Assembly (NCBI RefSeq): GCF_010500915.1
Contig: NZ_JAAAWP010000013.1
Span: 1 to 64,000 of the forward strand
Reading direction: 5' to 3'
DNA length: 64,000 nucleotides
Source: Alteromonas hispanica
Lineage (GTDB): Bacteria > Pseudomonadota > Gammaproteobacteria > Enterobacterales > Alteromonadaceae
The notes beneath the pieces are model-generated. The model searched no databases, was not told the DNA's origin, and saw nothing but the letters and a program-made list of their open reading frames with translations. Positions 39,275 to 48,596 of this stretch are shown here, piece after piece. The first letter of the stretch is position 1. Each line of letters opens with the position of its first letter. The position numbers and the translations under genes were made by a program.

Positions 39275-39822
39275 TTGATTTATCCATTCTCCCCTCTCGC
39301 TTGCCGCCTATTCACACAGAGCAAGGCCCTGTCTCGATACAGCGTATTGCATTAAAGCATCGCGATATGCTGTACGAAGCTGGGCAGCAGTCTATTCAAC
39401 ATGTTAAGCCTTGGTTTGGCTCATCGGTGTGTCCAGTTACGCCTGCACTTTCGAAGCAGTGCATAAATGATATGGAAAAAGCAAGAGAGAGCGGTTATGG
39501 GCTTACGTACTTATTGGTCCACGAAGACCGCTGTTTGGGGATGGGGATCATTAACCACATTCACCACGCCCATCTCAGCGCCAACTTAGGCTATTGGCTG
39601 AGACCGGATGCCTGTGGAAAAGGCCTTGCTACAGCAATATGCAACGCACTTAAAAAGCTGGCGTTCTCGCAGATGAATTTACATCGCCTTGAATGTTTTG
39701 TAGAGCCTAACAACAAAGCCAGTTTGCGCGTAGCAGAGCGTATAGGCGCTATAAAAGAAGGCTTGTGCCGTAAGCGCGTATTTGGCAGAGATGCTTTGTT
39801 ATACGCACTTGTAAACGACTAA
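39271..39822 (+). CDS. GNAT acetyltransferase (RimJ/RimL type)
   Basis: 183 residues. LGYWLRPDACGKGLATAICNAL at about 109-130 is the acetyl-CoA-binding motif, and HRLECFVEPNNKASLRVAERIGA is the typical RimJ/RimL C-terminal block. It would acetylate a protein N terminus, probably a ribosomal protein, but the target is unknown. The TTG start overlaps the dsbB stop by 4 nt (TTGA), so it depends on dsbB translation. Confidence 0.85.
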   Translation: MIDLSILPSRLPPIHTEQGPVSIQRIALKHRDMLYEAGQQSIQHVKPWFGSSVCPVTPALSKQCINDMEKARESGYGLTYLLVHEDRCLGMGIINHIHHAHLSANLGYWLRPDACGKGLATAICNALKKLAFSQMNLHRLECFVEPNNKASLRVAERIGAIKEGLCRKRVFGRDALLYALVND

Positions 39823-39960
39823 ACTGCACATTCCCACCTGAAGCTGTCATCCAAGCTCGTATCTCATTAAGGTGTTCCAAGTTCAGTGTTTTAATTTAAG
39901 CGCTTTTATATGAGCGCTCTAAAAAAGTATTGTTCAAAAAGTTATATTCTAAGCAGATAG

Positions 39961-40455
39961 TTAGTCGAGGTCTTCTAACGGCCAGATAGCAATGTAATTT
40001 TCAAACTCATTCAAATCTACATCTGTTTCGAATACGGTTTTATTGCGAACAGACATACCTTTGGCATGCATAACATGCTTCTTTCCCTTGTTAAGTAAAG
40101 GATGCCAAGAAGGCATTCCCCTTCCCTCGTGCAATCTTCTGTAAGTGCAACTTGTGGGCATAAAGAATATGTCTTTCAAATTCTCTTTAGTTAGTTTAAC
40201 GCAATCGGGAACCAGCGTTGTGCGGTTTTCGTACTCAGTACATTCGCACTTTTTGGTGTTGAGGTACGAGCATACGATATTGGTGTAATGAATTTGCTCG
40301 TTGGCGTTAATGAAGTCTGTAGGCGCGTATTCCTGTGCGTCTTCATCATCAATAAATTTATGTAAACAGCACTTACCGCACCCGTCGCACAACGACTCCC
40401 ATTCTGACTGGTTCATTTCTTCAAGTGATTTGGTTTCCCAAAATGGTGCCGACAT
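39961..40455 (-). CDS. ycgN: YcgN/UPF0260 family cysteine-cluster protein
   Basis: 164 residues. WESLCDGCGKCCLHKF at about 19-34 is the conserved Cys cluster, with further CSYLNTKKCECTEYENR and MPTSCTYRRL. The family probably binds a metal or Fe-S centre; its role is unknown. It overlaps the end of the FAH-family gene by one base, as in the E. coli ycgMN order. Confidence 0.92.
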   Translation of the reverse strand: MSAPFWETKSLEEMNQSEWESLCDGCGKCCLHKFIDDEDAQEYAPTDFINANEQIHYTNIVCSYLNTKKCECTEYENRTTLVPDCVKLTKENLKDIFFMPTSCTYRRLHEGRGMPSWHPLLNKGKKHVMHAKGMSVRNKTVFETDVDLNEFENYIAIWPLEDLD

Positions 40456-41120
40456 TACGCAGTAACCTTTGTTTGAACAGAGAAATAAGCGCTAAGCGAT
40501 GCTGTAACCGTATCGCCTTCATAAAGCGGTCCAACACCTTTTGGCGTGCCAGTTAAAATAACGTCGCCAGCGTCTAGCGTAAATACAGAAGACATATGCG
40601 CTATTAAAGGAATAACCTTGTGCAGCATTAAGGCTGTGTGTCCTTGCTGACGAACTTCACCATTAATTTCGAGGGTAAAGCGCAAGTCGTCAAGACCGTC
40701 AAATTGCTCAATAGGCACAAATGGTGACAAAGGTGCACTATTGTCGAAAGCCTTTGCTCGTTCCCACGGCTGGCCTTGCTTTTTGAGCGAGGCCTGAATG
40801 TCTCTTAACGTAAGATCTAAACCTAACCCAATACCCCATATAGCCTTTGCAACATCAGACTCAGTGGCGTTTTTTAAGGTATTTTTGAGCAACACCGCCA
40901 CTTCAAGTTCGTTATGACAGGAACCATTATCAGAGGGTATTACGATAGGTGAAGACATATGACACATTGATGCCTTAGGCTTCATAAAAAGCAATGGCTG
41001 TTCGGAGACAACCGAATTCATTTCCTGGATATGGTCTAGGTAGTTTCTACCAATACACATCACTTTATTGACAGGAAGCGGTATAGCCTCACCAGACTCT
41101 TGTTTATGTTGATAAGCCAT
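40455..41120 (-). CDS. ycgM: Fumarylacetoacetate hydrolase family protein
   Basis: 221 residues. CIGRNYLDHIQEM near the start, the metal-binding ELEVAVLL and the C-terminal VILTGTPKGVGPL are FAH-family signatures; length and neighbours match YcgM. Members cleave C-C bonds or decarboxylate oxaloacetate-type acids; the substrate here is not known. It overlaps ycgN by one base, and its start overlaps the transglycosylase stop. Confidence 0.9.
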   Translation of the reverse strand: MAYQHKQESGEAIPLPVNKVMCIGRNYLDHIQEMNSVVSEQPLLFMKPKASMCHMSSPIVIPSDNGSCHNELEVAVLLKNTLKNATESDVAKAIWGIGLGLDLTLRDIQASLKKQGQPWERAKAFDNSAPLSPFVPIEQFDGLDDLRFTLEINGEVRQQGHTALMLHKVIPLIAHMSSVFTLDAGDVILTGTPKGVGPLYEGDTVTASLSAYFSVQTKVTA

Positions 41121-42091
41121 TAATAGCCTCTCTTTATTCGCTCAGATAAATACCCTACAGACACACCAAAATAAGAGGAACGATTCCATTTCATTAGCGT
41201 ATGGAAGTTGTTGTACACCAGATAAATTCTTCCACTTTCGCCGTCAGGCATAATCAAAGACGCTTTAACATCTACCTTGGGTAAATCTGAGCCGTCGAAT
41301 CGCCTCACGCCTTGCTCTTGCCAGTAAGACAGCGGTCGCATATTTGTTTTTGACAGGCCTGAAATGGGCACGTCTTGAGTAAGACGAACCTGCCGCCCCC
41401 ACGTGCCCGAGTCATCCCACCCTTCTGAGGACAAGTAATTTGCTATCGAGGCAAATACATCTGCTGGAGTGCCCCAAATATCTTTTTTACCATCACCATC
41501 ATAATCGACTGCATAGGTTAAAAAGGATAAAGGCATAAACTGCGTCTGGCCCATTGCTCCAGCCCAAGAACCCTTAAAAGAGTCTATCGGAATATGGCCC
41601 TGGTCTAAAATAGTAAGTGCAGCGAAAAAGTTCTTTTTAAACAGCGCTTCTCTTCGCCCTTCGTAAGCTAGCGACGCAAGAGCAGAAAGCACGCTATAAG
41701 AGCCCTGTATTTTACCAAAATTGGACTCATTGCCCCATAACGCAACGATAAACCGTGGCTGCACACCATACTCTTCGCCAATTTTATCGAGAAGTGCCTT
41801 ATTAGACAGGTATTGTTGTACTGCTTGTTCAGCTTTCCAATCTGGCACACGAGATACAATGTAATCGTCTAAGGTAATTTTCTTTTCTGGCTGATTTTTG
41901 TCAGCTTTGACAGCTGTAGGGCGAAACGTAATATCGTTGAAAGCCCTATCCAGCAAAGTCGAACTGAAACCTTGTTCAAGAGCTTCATTTTTCAAACTCT
42001 TTACATAGGCGTTAAAGTCACTCTCACTCGCAGCAAAAGCAGAGGATGTCGCGGTGAACATCAGCGCAACCAAAAGTAATAATACGCGCAT
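41120..42091 (-). CDS. Lytic murein transglycosylase (MltB family)
   Basis: 323 residues with a signal peptide (LLLVALMFTATSSAFA). The catalytic region ALWGNESNFGKIQGSYSVLSAL holds the Glu, and WAGAMGQTQFMPLSFLTYAVDYDGDG is typical of the SLT_2/MltB family. It lacks the lipobox of MltB and the C-terminal PG-binding domain of some relatives. It cuts glycan strands of murein in the periplasm. It sits between ycgL and ycgM, tightly packed. Confidence 0.9.
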   Translation of the reverse strand: MRVLLLLVALMFTATSSAFAASESDFNAYVKSLKNEALEQGFSSTLLDRAFNDITFRPTAVKADKNQPEKKITLDDYIVSRVPDWKAEQAVQQYLSNKALLDKIGEEYGVQPRFIVALWGNESNFGKIQGSYSVLSALASLAYEGRREALFKKNFFAALTILDQGHIPIDSFKGSWAGAMGQTQFMPLSFLTYAVDYDGDGKKDIWGTPADVFASIANYLSSEGWDDSGTWGRQVRLTQDVPISGLSKTNMRPLSYWQEQGVRRFDGSDLPKVDVKASLIMPDGESGRIYLVYNNFHTLMKWNRSSYFGVSVGYLSERIKRGY

Positions 42092-42092
42092 G

Positions 42093-42389
42093 TTAAAACT
42101 TTACATCCGGTGTAGATGACAAACCAAGGGCTTCGCGATGTGATGACAATAAATCATCTTCCTTAGGCGGCATTTGCAGGTAAAAACCGTTGCTGGTTAA
42201 TTCTTCTTCTAGTTTTTTCTTATCAATGCCCGCTGCTTTATCCCGTTTATCTAATGACAATAACGTAACAAGTTCTGGGTGACCAAAGCGCTCTAATAAA
42301 GGCGCAGGCACGTCATCGAAATTGCCTTTCTTAACAACATACAGGTACATGCCCTGCTTCTTTCGAGTTTTGTAAACCGCACACAACAT
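42093..42389 (-). CDS. ycgL: YcgL domain protein
   Basis: 98 residues. The block [20 protein letters not shown] and [15 protein letters not shown] are diagnostic of the small YcgL family, whose role is unknown. In E. coli ycgL lies next to the minCDE genes; here rnd comes immediately upstream and no min gene lies between them. The stop is one base before the transglycosylase start. Confidence 0.93.
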   Translation of the reverse strand: MLCAVYKTRKKQGMYLYVVKKGNFDDVPAPLLERFGHPELVTLLSLDKRDKAAGIDKKKLEEELTSNGFYLQMPPKEDDLLSSHREALGLSSTPDVKF

Positions 42390-42434
42390 AAAAATACTCT
42401 TCTTTTCTAATCGAGCGTGAATGTTCTTAATTTA

Positions 42435-43592
42435 TTATCTGTCTGGTAGCTCACCTAAAAGTGCTTTCACTTTAGGCAAAAACAGGGGCTCTCGCCATGT
42501 TGAAAGTACGTCGGGTTTAAGCCCTTGAACGCGAGTATCATCAACACTGAACCAATACCATTTTAATAATTGGTTTAACTGTTTCTTCGATGAAACCACT
42601 TCGTTATTAACGCCGTTTTCCCGAGCAATCTGCTCGCTAATTGCTTTGAGATCAGCCAACGTTTTCTTATATTGAGGAATATCGATAAGCCGCAAGACTT
42701 GTGGTAGTCGCAATTTTACCGGCGTTTGTGCAAACCGAGCCCGCGCCTCTTCAATCAATGAAATAATGGTTTCGCCATAGCGACGCACAGATTGGTAATT
42801 TACACCGTTGATTTTTGACAACTCAGACTTGCTCGACAGCAGGCGCTGAGCGGCTTCAAACATATGCCCTTCTTTAAACACAAAGTTTAGCGCGATATCT
42901 TTATTTCTAGCCGTAGTTAAACGCCAAGACGCTAGAGCTTGAAGCACGGTGAGCTGTTCGCTGTTGAGTCGCCAGTTGTTTTTTATACTCAAGTACGCAA
43001 AGTCTGCCGGCATCTCAGCACGCTTTTTGTTCGCCAGGAGGTCTATTTCTTGATAGACCCAATGCTCCTTGCCAATTGCTTTTATTTTCCCCACCAGCTC
43101 GTGATAGCAAGGTAGCAGATACAATACGTCATTGGCCGCGTAACTTAGCTGAGATTCTCTCAGAGGCCTGGCAATCCAGTCGGTCCGAGACTCTCCCTTG
43201 TCGAGGCTGACGTCACATATCATTTCGACAAGACGCGCATAGCCAAGACTAGGTCCCATATCCAACAAACTAGCAGCAAACTGAGTATCGAACACTGGCT
43301 CGGGAATGGTACTAAAGGCAACGAGAAACGTTTCAAGATCTTCTGAGCAAGAGTGCAACACTTTCACCACAGACTTATTTTCAAGTAAATCGATAAAAGG
43401 CTGCATGTTGTCTATGGCTAATGGATCGATTAGCAGAAGCTGCTCGCCATCGTAAAGCTGAATTAGCCCAAGGTGAGGTGTGAGTGTTCGAGTGCGAACA
43501 AACTCTGTATCTAGCGCCACTGCTTTTTGCTGCTGAGCTAAATTGCAGACCGCGACTAACTGTTCATACGTTGTAATTAATTGATATTGCAT
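42435..43592 (-). CDS. rnd: Ribonuclease D
   Basis: 385 residues from the ATG at 43592 (MQYQLITTYEQL); the longer open frame runs back through the terminator into fadD and is not plausible. The DEDD exonuclease has ALDTEFVRTRT (Asp28, Glu30), HSCSEDLETF and YAANDVLYLLPCY, followed by an HRDC domain (LQALASWRLTTARNKD). It trims tRNA 3' ends. The fadD-rnd order is that of E. coli. Confidence 0.94.
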   Translation of the reverse strand: MQYQLITTYEQLVAVCNLAQQQKAVALDTEFVRTRTLTPHLGLIQLYDGEQLLLIDPLAIDNMQPFIDLLENKSVVKVLHSCSEDLETFLVAFSTIPEPVFDTQFAASLLDMGPSLGYARLVEMICDVSLDKGESRTDWIARPLRESQLSYAANDVLYLLPCYHELVGKIKAIGKEHWVYQEIDLLANKKRAEMPADFAYLSIKNNWRLNSEQLTVLQALASWRLTTARNKDIALNFVFKEGHMFEAAQRLLSSKSELSKINGVNYQSVRRYGETIISLIEEARARFAQTPVKLRLPQVLRLIDIPQYKKTLADLKAISEQIARENGVNNEVVSSKKQLNQLLKWYWFSVDDTRVQGLKPDVLSTWREPLFLPKVKALLGELPDR

Positions 43593-43613
43593 GTTTTCGC
43601 ATAATAAATAAAA

Positions 43614-43638
43614 AAGCCGGCTAACGCCGGCTTTAAAA
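43614..43638 (-). terminator. Terminator between fadD and rnd
   Basis: AAGCCGGC-GTTA-GCCGGCTT is a perfect 8-bp hairpin on the minus strand followed by TTTTTT. It lies just after the fadD stop and 20 bases before the rnd start, so rnd expression needs read-through or a promoter inside fadD. Confidence 0.85.
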
Positions 43639-43647
43639 ACAAAGGCT

Positions 43648-45303
43648 TTAGTCTCTAAGCTCTCGACGCAGTATTTTACCCACATTGGTCTTCGGCAAGT
43701 CGTCTTTAAAGACAACATGTTTAGGTACTTTGTAGCCAGTAAGCTGACTACGGCAATGTGCAATTACTTCTTTTTCGGTCAGTGTATCATTGTTGCGCAC
43801 AACAAATAATTTAACTACTTCACCGCTCACTTCGTGAGGAACGCCTACGGCAGCTGCCTCTACAACATTTTCATGCATAGCGGCAACTTCTTCAATTTCA
43901 TTTGGAAACACATTGAAACCAGATACTAGGATCATATCCTTTTTGCGGTCAACAATATAGAAATAACCTTCGTCGTCTACGGTTGCAATGTCACCAGTAG
44001 CTAACCAGCCGTCTTTTAAAATATCTTCAGTCGCTTCGGGTCTATTCAAGTACCCTTTCATTACTTGAGGACCTTTTACCCACATCTCGCCCGGCTCGCC
44101 TTTTTCCACAGGGTTGCCATCGTCGTCAAGTAGCTTGATATCGGTTGAAGGAACAGGCATACCAATAGCGCCTTTATAGGCGTCTATTTGAGGCGGGTTA
44201 ACCGCAACAACCGGCGAGCATTCAGTTAAACCGTAACCTTCTAGCAATACAGTACCGGTGACCTTTTCCCACTTCTCTGCAACAGGGCGCTGTACTGCCA
44301 TGCCGCCACCAAGCCCGAACTTAAAGTTAGAAAAATCTAATTCGTCGAACCCCGGAGTATTGAGAAGACCGTTAAACAGCGTGTTAACACCAGGTAAGAT
44401 AGTAAACGGGTATTTACCCAACTCACTTACAAACGCAGGCATATCTCTTGGGTTAGTAATGAGTAAGTTGCGGCAGCCATATTTCACAAACATGAGGCAG
44501 TTAGCTAGCAGCGCAAATATGTGATAAAGCGGCAGCGCAGTTACTACGAAGTCCTTGCCTTCTTCAATCACAGTTTCAAGTATGCCAGACACCTGTTCTA
44601 AGTTAGCCACCATATTTCTATGAGTTAACATAGCGCCTTTCGAAACGCCGGTTGTTCCACCCGTGTATTGTAAAAAAGCTAAGTCTGAGCTTTCTATATT
44701 TGGGCGTTTGTACTCTAAAGACTGCCCTTTTTTCACCGCTGACATAAATGATGTTGTGTCAGACAGATTAAAAGACGGCACCATCTTTTTAACGTATTTT
44801 ACCACGGCGTTAACTACCCAACGTTTTGGTGCAGGAAGCATATCGCCTAGCGCCGTTAGGAAAACCTCTTTCACTTTCGTGTCGCCAATAACTGCTTCAA
44901 GGGTACACGCAAAGTTTTCTACTATTACAATTGCTTTGGCATCGGCATCATTTAGCTGATGCTTAAGCTCTCTGGCTGTGTAAAGCGGGTTAACATTAAC
45001 AACGACCATACCTGCTCGCAAAATACCGAACATGGCGACAGGATATTGAAGAAGATTTGGCATCATTATCGCCACGGCATCGCCGCGCTTTAATCCGCTT
45101 GCTTGCAGATAAGCGGCAAATTGGGCTGATAGTGTGTCTAGCTCGCCAAACGTAATTGAGTGCCCCATATTAATGAAGGCTTCTTTGTCTTTAAATTTTT
45201 TCACCGACTGTTCAAAAATGTCGACAACAGAATCGTAGCGGTCGGCATCAATTTCTGCGGATACGCGAGGGTCGTAATGTTTAAGCCAGGTTTTTTCCAC
45301 CAA
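43648..45303 (-). CDS. fadD: Long-chain fatty acid-CoA ligase FadD
   Basis: 551 residues, full length. The AMP-binding motif is [20 protein letters not shown] at about 211-230, and [20 protein letters not shown] plus RKKDMI form the FACS signature. It activates imported fatty acids to acyl-CoA at the inner membrane. A near-consensus FadR box lies 60 bp upstream, linking it to fadR 9 kb away. Confidence 0.96.
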   Translation of the reverse strand: MVEKTWLKHYDPRVSAEIDADRYDSVVDIFEQSVKKFKDKEAFINMGHSITFGELDTLSAQFAAYLQASGLKRGDAVAIMMPNLLQYPVAMFGILRAGMVVVNVNPLYTARELKHQLNDADAKAIVIVENFACTLEAVIGDTKVKEVFLTALGDMLPAPKRWVVNAVVKYVKKMVPSFNLSDTTSFMSAVKKGQSLEYKRPNIESSDLAFLQYTGGTTGVSKGAMLTHRNMVANLEQVSGILETVIEEGKDFVVTALPLYHIFALLANCLMFVKYGCRNLLITNPRDMPAFVSELGKYPFTILPGVNTLFNGLLNTPGFDELDFSNFKFGLGGGMAVQRPVAEKWEKVTGTVLLEGYGLTECSPVVAVNPPQIDAYKGAIGMPVPSTDIKLLDDDGNPVEKGEPGEMWVKGPQVMKGYLNRPEATEDILKDGWLATGDIATVDDEGYFYIVDRKKDMILVSGFNVFPNEIEEVAAMHENVVEAAAVGVPHEVSGEVVKLFVVRNNDTLTEKEVIAHCRSQLTGYKVPKHVVFKDDLPKTNVGKILRRELRD

Positions 45304-45362
45304 AACCTCCTTTACTTTATTCTTATACTAATATTTGAGCCCGAGAGACGCCGTGCCCATGT

Positions 45363-45379
45363 AACTGGTCTGATAACCT
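45363..45379. promoter_or_regulatory. Candidate FadR box upstream of fadD
   Basis: AACTGGTCTGATAACCT matches the consensus AACTGGTCNGACCAGTT over its whole first half-site (AACTGGTC-TGA); the second half is degenerate. It is placed where the fadD promoter should be. Confidence 0.6.
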
Positions 45380-45421
45380 GTGAATAGTATAGGAAGTGTA
45401 AAAAAAAATAAACGCTGCAAT

Positions 45422-46285
45422 TTACATTTGCTCAACAAATTGAACAATTCGACTCCCTACATCGTTAACTTTTTCCATATGAATATGATGACCGCCTACA
45501 AATTGCTCATACTGCGCAGATTTAAACCACCCCTTTCGTTTTTCAAAAACCTGAGGCAAATTCTTAAAGCTATCAGACGCACCAATGAACAGGATAGGAC
45601 ATGAGATGGATTCCATCAGATTTTTGGCCTGTGCCTCGGTCAATCGAAGTACGCTTTTGGTTCGCAACATAGGGTCGCTGCACCAAGATGTGGTTCCATC
45701 ATCGGTTTTGGTCATATTGCGCGCAAGTATTTGGCGTGCATGCTCAGGCTGCATATCAGAAATTTTACAGCGAGCAGTGACTGCGTCTTCCAACTTCACC
45801 GCTGGTTTAACTTTTGCAGGCGCGCTGAGCATTTTGTTCTGAGTTTTATTAAAGCGGCTAAGCAGCGCATCGCGCATCTGCTGTTGTGAAGTTTCCTCAC
45901 TCTGCGTTAGCGGACCACAGGCATCTATGCTAACTACAGCCTTCACATTCTCGGGAAATAAAGCAGCGTACATAGTAACCAGAATACCACCCAATGAATG
46001 CCCGATAAGAATAACGTCTTTAAACCCCTGATCCTCTATTAACGCATGTAGGTCTTGTAAATAATCAGCCTGATTATAATAGGCACCTATCGGACGGTGG
46101 GACGAATGTCCGTGCCCTGCCAAGTCGATGGCAATATAGCGATAAGACGTCAGATGAGGAGCCAGTGCCTGCATACTCGCCGCGTTGTCTAAGTAACCAT
46201 GAAGACCAATGACTACCTGCCCAGCACCTTGATTATCTAATGCGGCAATTTTAACAGCACCTGCGTTAAACGATTTTTCTACCAT
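45422..46285 (-). CDS. Alpha/beta hydrolase
   Basis: 287 residues from the ATG at 46285, which has AAGGAAA 5 nt upstream; the open frame extends 12 codons further. The fold signs are VVIGLHGYLDNAAS, DLAGHGHSSH and the nucleophile elbow IGHSLGG; the late His is probably in GGHHIHMEK. Substrate unknown (ester or thioester). It lies directly upstream of fadD on the same strand, about 120 bases away. Confidence 0.87.
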   Translation of the reverse strand: MVEKSFNAGAVKIAALDNQGAGQVVIGLHGYLDNAASMQALAPHLTSYRYIAIDLAGHGHSSHRPIGAYYNQADYLQDLHALIEDQGFKDVILIGHSLGGILVTMYAALFPENVKAVVSIDACGPLTQSEETSQQQMRDALLSRFNKTQNKMLSAPAKVKPAVKLEDAVTARCKISDMQPEHARQILARNMTKTDDGTTSWCSDPMLRTKSVLRLTEAQAKNLMESISCPILFIGASDSFKNLPQVFEKRKGWFKSAQYEQFVGGHHIHMEKVNDVGSRIVQFVEQM

Positions 46286-46332
46286 GTTTTTCCTTATTAC
46301 TGCGGTACTATTTCTATACAACTGCGCACTAT

Positions 46333-46365
46333 TGCGGCGTAAATGCGGCGTAAATGCGGCAAATA
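46333..46365. repeat. Tandem repeat, three copies of an 11-bp unit
   Basis: TGCGGCGTAAA is present twice exactly (46333-46354), then TGCGGCAAATA. It lies between the hydrolase start and the slp terminator. Confidence 0.6.
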
Positions 46366-46404
46366 GGTGCCGCCCATCTGCAAAGTCAAAAACTAATGAA
46401 ATAA

Positions 46405-46428
46405 AAAAGCGGCAATTAAATGCCGCCT
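46405..46428 (-). terminator. Terminator after slp
   Basis: GCGGCATTTAATTGCCGC forms a hairpin on the minus strand followed by TTTTTT, 18 bases beyond the slp stop. Confidence 0.85.
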
Positions 46429-46445
46429 TTGTTTTCTATCTGTCT

Positions 46446-47159
46446 TTAGTGTTGCTGTGTTTTAGACTCTGTTATTGCAGAGCGTCGCGAACCACTTGTT
46501 GTAGACGGACGTGAGCGGTTCATGTTCACAACCTTAGCCCGCCTAGGCGCATTGCTGTAACGGATAACGCGGGTTCGATTGAAATGTGGGAACATAAAAG
46601 GACTGCCCCATACGCCACCGCCAATCCAAGGTCCGCCACCAATCCATGGGCCTCGAAGGCCATAGAAAGGTGAGTACCAACCTGTGTGGTAATTAAAAAA
46701 GAATGTATTTACATCATATACTTCACGGTCGCGCCACATGTGATAATCGTCTGCGGCGATAGTGGGGTAAATATACGGCTGCTCACCAACCATTCCCGTT
46801 GTGGGCGTTACTAACGTACCTAGGAACGTAGCGGTCCGGCCTTCCTCAAATACAATAGGATCGACAAAACCATCTATTTGCACTTTGAAACGGCCCGATG
46901 TTTCGCCCGAACTACGAGGCTTGCCATAGTGGTTTAATGGGAAGTGCGCAAGTTCGATAAACGTTTTATTAGGCTTGTTTTCAACACCTACAACAATACC
47001 GCCCCAACGTGCTTTTTGTCCCTGCGCGCTAGCGCCTGAGGTAACAGCGGTAGAGTATGAAACCAACTCAGTTCCCTCAGGGACTTCCAATGAGTCTGGC
47101 ACCATTGCACATCCTGCAAACATGAACACTGTTAGTAAAAGTAAATATCGAGACATCAC
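46446..47159 (-). CDS. slp: Slp family outer-membrane lipoprotein
   Basis: 237 residues. The lipobox is FAGCAMVP with Cys17. VPEGTELVSYSTAV and KARWGGIVVGVENKPNKTFIE are Slp/YeaY family blocks, and a Gly/Trp-rich stretch (GPWIGGGPWIGGGVW) and Arg-rich tail follow. It is anchored in the outer membrane; Slp is a starvation lipoprotein of unknown mechanism. In E. coli the related yeaY lies between tsaB and fadD, as here. Confidence 0.88.
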   Translation of the reverse strand: MMSRYLLLLTVFMFAGCAMVPDSLEVPEGTELVSYSTAVTSGASAQGQKARWGGIVVGVENKPNKTFIELAHFPLNHYGKPRSSGETSGRFKVQIDGFVDPIVFEEGRTATFLGTLVTPTTGMVGEQPYIYPTIAADDYHMWRDREVYDVNTFFFNYHTGWYSPFYGLRGPWIGGGPWIGGGVWGSPFMFPHFNRTRVIRYSNAPRRAKVVNMNRSRPSTTSGSRRSAITESKTQQH

Positions 47160-47477
47160 CGCGCTCCTTCATACAACACATAACAACAACCCCTGCTTGA
47201 AAGCCACAGGAAGTATATTCTAGGCAAACATAAATTACCGCTACGCCAAATGCTTACCCTAACTTTATGGTATCAACTTAGCATTATTACGATGCTTCCA
47301 CCACTAGAGTTCTGTTACAAATTGCTAAACATTTAAAGGGAGAGAAAGCATGTAACGCGCGAAACTCATTCATCTGTTACTTGGGTCTGCAAAGAAGTAA
47401 TTTCCTTTGCGGTGGTAAAGCTATGGACAGGTGATTGACAGAAATAGTTCAATCAAAAATCGAACATTAAATAAAAC
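47160..47477. other. Intergenic region upstream of slp
   Basis: It should hold the slp promoter. No repeat, RNA gene or supported ORF is visible; a GGGAGAG followed by ATGTAA is noted but codes for nothing. Confidence 0.4.
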
Positions 47478-47807
47478 TTACGCATATATATCAACGCCAA
47501 ACATATCTTGAATCGATTCGCGCTGTTGCTGCTTTTCGAAACTCTGATATGAGGCAATGGCCTGTTGAGAATAGGCATTTCTATCTTCTTTGGTAAAATC
47601 TTGATAGGCCTTGGCGTTGCTTGTGCCTTGTTCGTCAGGCGCAACAACGACCGCCTTAATTTGAGACGGTTCGCCTTGACCTTTACTGTCTTGTTGAGGG
47701 TCTTTTGAAAGCTTTGAAACCCTGCTTTGAGTGGCATCTGAAGATGCAATGCCAAAATTTGAATTAATGTTCATGACAGAGTAGGTGTTTGCAAAATTCG
47801 TTCCCAT
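47478..47807 (-). CDS. Small conserved hypothetical protein (109 aa)
   Basis: Gln/Ser/Lys-rich, no signal peptide or membrane span, probably largely disordered. The tail SFEKQQQRESIQDMFGVDIYA looks like a conserved helical end and the middle is KDPQQDSKGQGEPSQ. Its place between slp and tsaB, with 48 bases to tsaB, suggests a real gene. Another start at 47774 (MNINSNFG) is possible. Function unknown. Confidence 0.6.
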   Translation of the reverse strand: MGTNFANTYSVMNINSNFGIASSDATQSRVSKLSKDPQQDSKGQGEPSQIKAVVVAPDEQGTSNAKAYQDFTKEDRNAYSQQAIASYQSFEKQQQRESIQDMFGVDIYA

Positions 47808-47855
47808 AATGCCGATTACTTTATTCTACTTATTCTGTCTGTATCTCCTGTCTGC

Positions 47856-48581
47856 TTATTCTCTGCCGGGAAGCTTCTTCCACGTTACCTTGTCTCGAAG
47901 GTAGACAGGTTCAACATTCGAGGCATGAGCGGTCAAATTTTTGTCAGCCGCGGCTTTTGCATCATCAAGCATATATTTGGCATTCGGCAGCGTCACGTCT
48001 GCGTTGGCCTTAACAGAACGACTTGATTCAGCCCATGCGTGTAAATCGTCATATGCAGACCATCCCGTACCCGCGATAAGCATCTCAGAATTAGTGCTTT
48101 GTATGGCTATTTCCAGTTGCTCTATAGCTTGCTTGGGAGGGCAAACGCGCTCTGATATCACTTCTTCTACCGTTGTGCCCATTTGCTTGTAAACAGAGAA
48201 GTAGACTTCTCCCATTCGAGCATCTGACGCTACAGCAATAAGTCTCTCTTCGACTTTTTCGTCAGCATGCTTCGCTACTTCAACCGCCATTGCTTTTAGC
48301 GTGCTCACACCGGCTACCTTTAGCCCTGTGCCAAGCGCGAGCCCCTGAATCATGCCTGTTGCGATCCTCACGCCTGTAAAGCTTCCAGGCCCTCTGCCAA
48401 ACGCCAACATATCAAGTGAAGATAGCTCTACTTCCGACTCTTTTAAAATACTGTCAATCATAGGGAGTAGCCGTTGGCTATGCTGCTGCGGGCATACTTC
48501 AAAATGGGAAAATACGGTATTGTCGACGATAAGAGCGACTGAACACGCTTCTGTTGCTGTATCAATAGCAAGTATATTCAT
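47856..48581 (-). CDS. tsaB: tRNA threonylcarbamoyladenosine biosynthesis protein TsaB
   Basis: 241 residues. MNILAIDTATEACSVAL and GRGPGSFTGVRIATGMIQGL are the TsaB (YeaZ) signatures of the ASKHA fold. It supports TsaD in making t6A37 in ANN-reading tRNAs. It follows yoaA after 15 bases, the same order as in E. coli. Confidence 0.95.
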   Translation of the reverse strand: MNILAIDTATEACSVALIVDNTVFSHFEVCPQQHSQRLLPMIDSILKESEVELSSLDMLAFGRGPGSFTGVRIATGMIQGLALGTGLKVAGVSTLKAMAVEVAKHADEKVEERLIAVASDARMGEVYFSVYKQMGTTVEEVISERVCPPKQAIEQLEIAIQSTNSEMLIAGTGWSAYDDLHAWAESSRSVKANADVTLPNAKYMLDDAKAAADKNLTAHASNVEPVYLRDKVTWKKLPGRE

Positions 48582-48596
48582 GGTAATTCTCAGTAA

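Noticed and set aside
39897-39925. AGCGCT inverted pair after the acetyltransferase gene
   Set aside because: The stem is short, the loop AT-rich and there is no T run on either strand, so I do not call a terminator.
43593-43763. Longer N terminus for ribonuclease D
   Set aside because: It runs through the fadD terminator and into fadD, and the extra residues do not resemble the family.
47355-47364. GGGAGAG followed by ATG-TAA upstream of slp
   Set aside because: A start codon directly followed by a stop encodes nothing, and it is on the strand opposite to slp; probably chance.
47453-47755. 100-codon minus-strand ORF overlapping the hypothetical gene at 47478-47807
   Set aside because: It is an alternative frame, basic and without family features; the other frame has the better composition and a tail that looks conserved.
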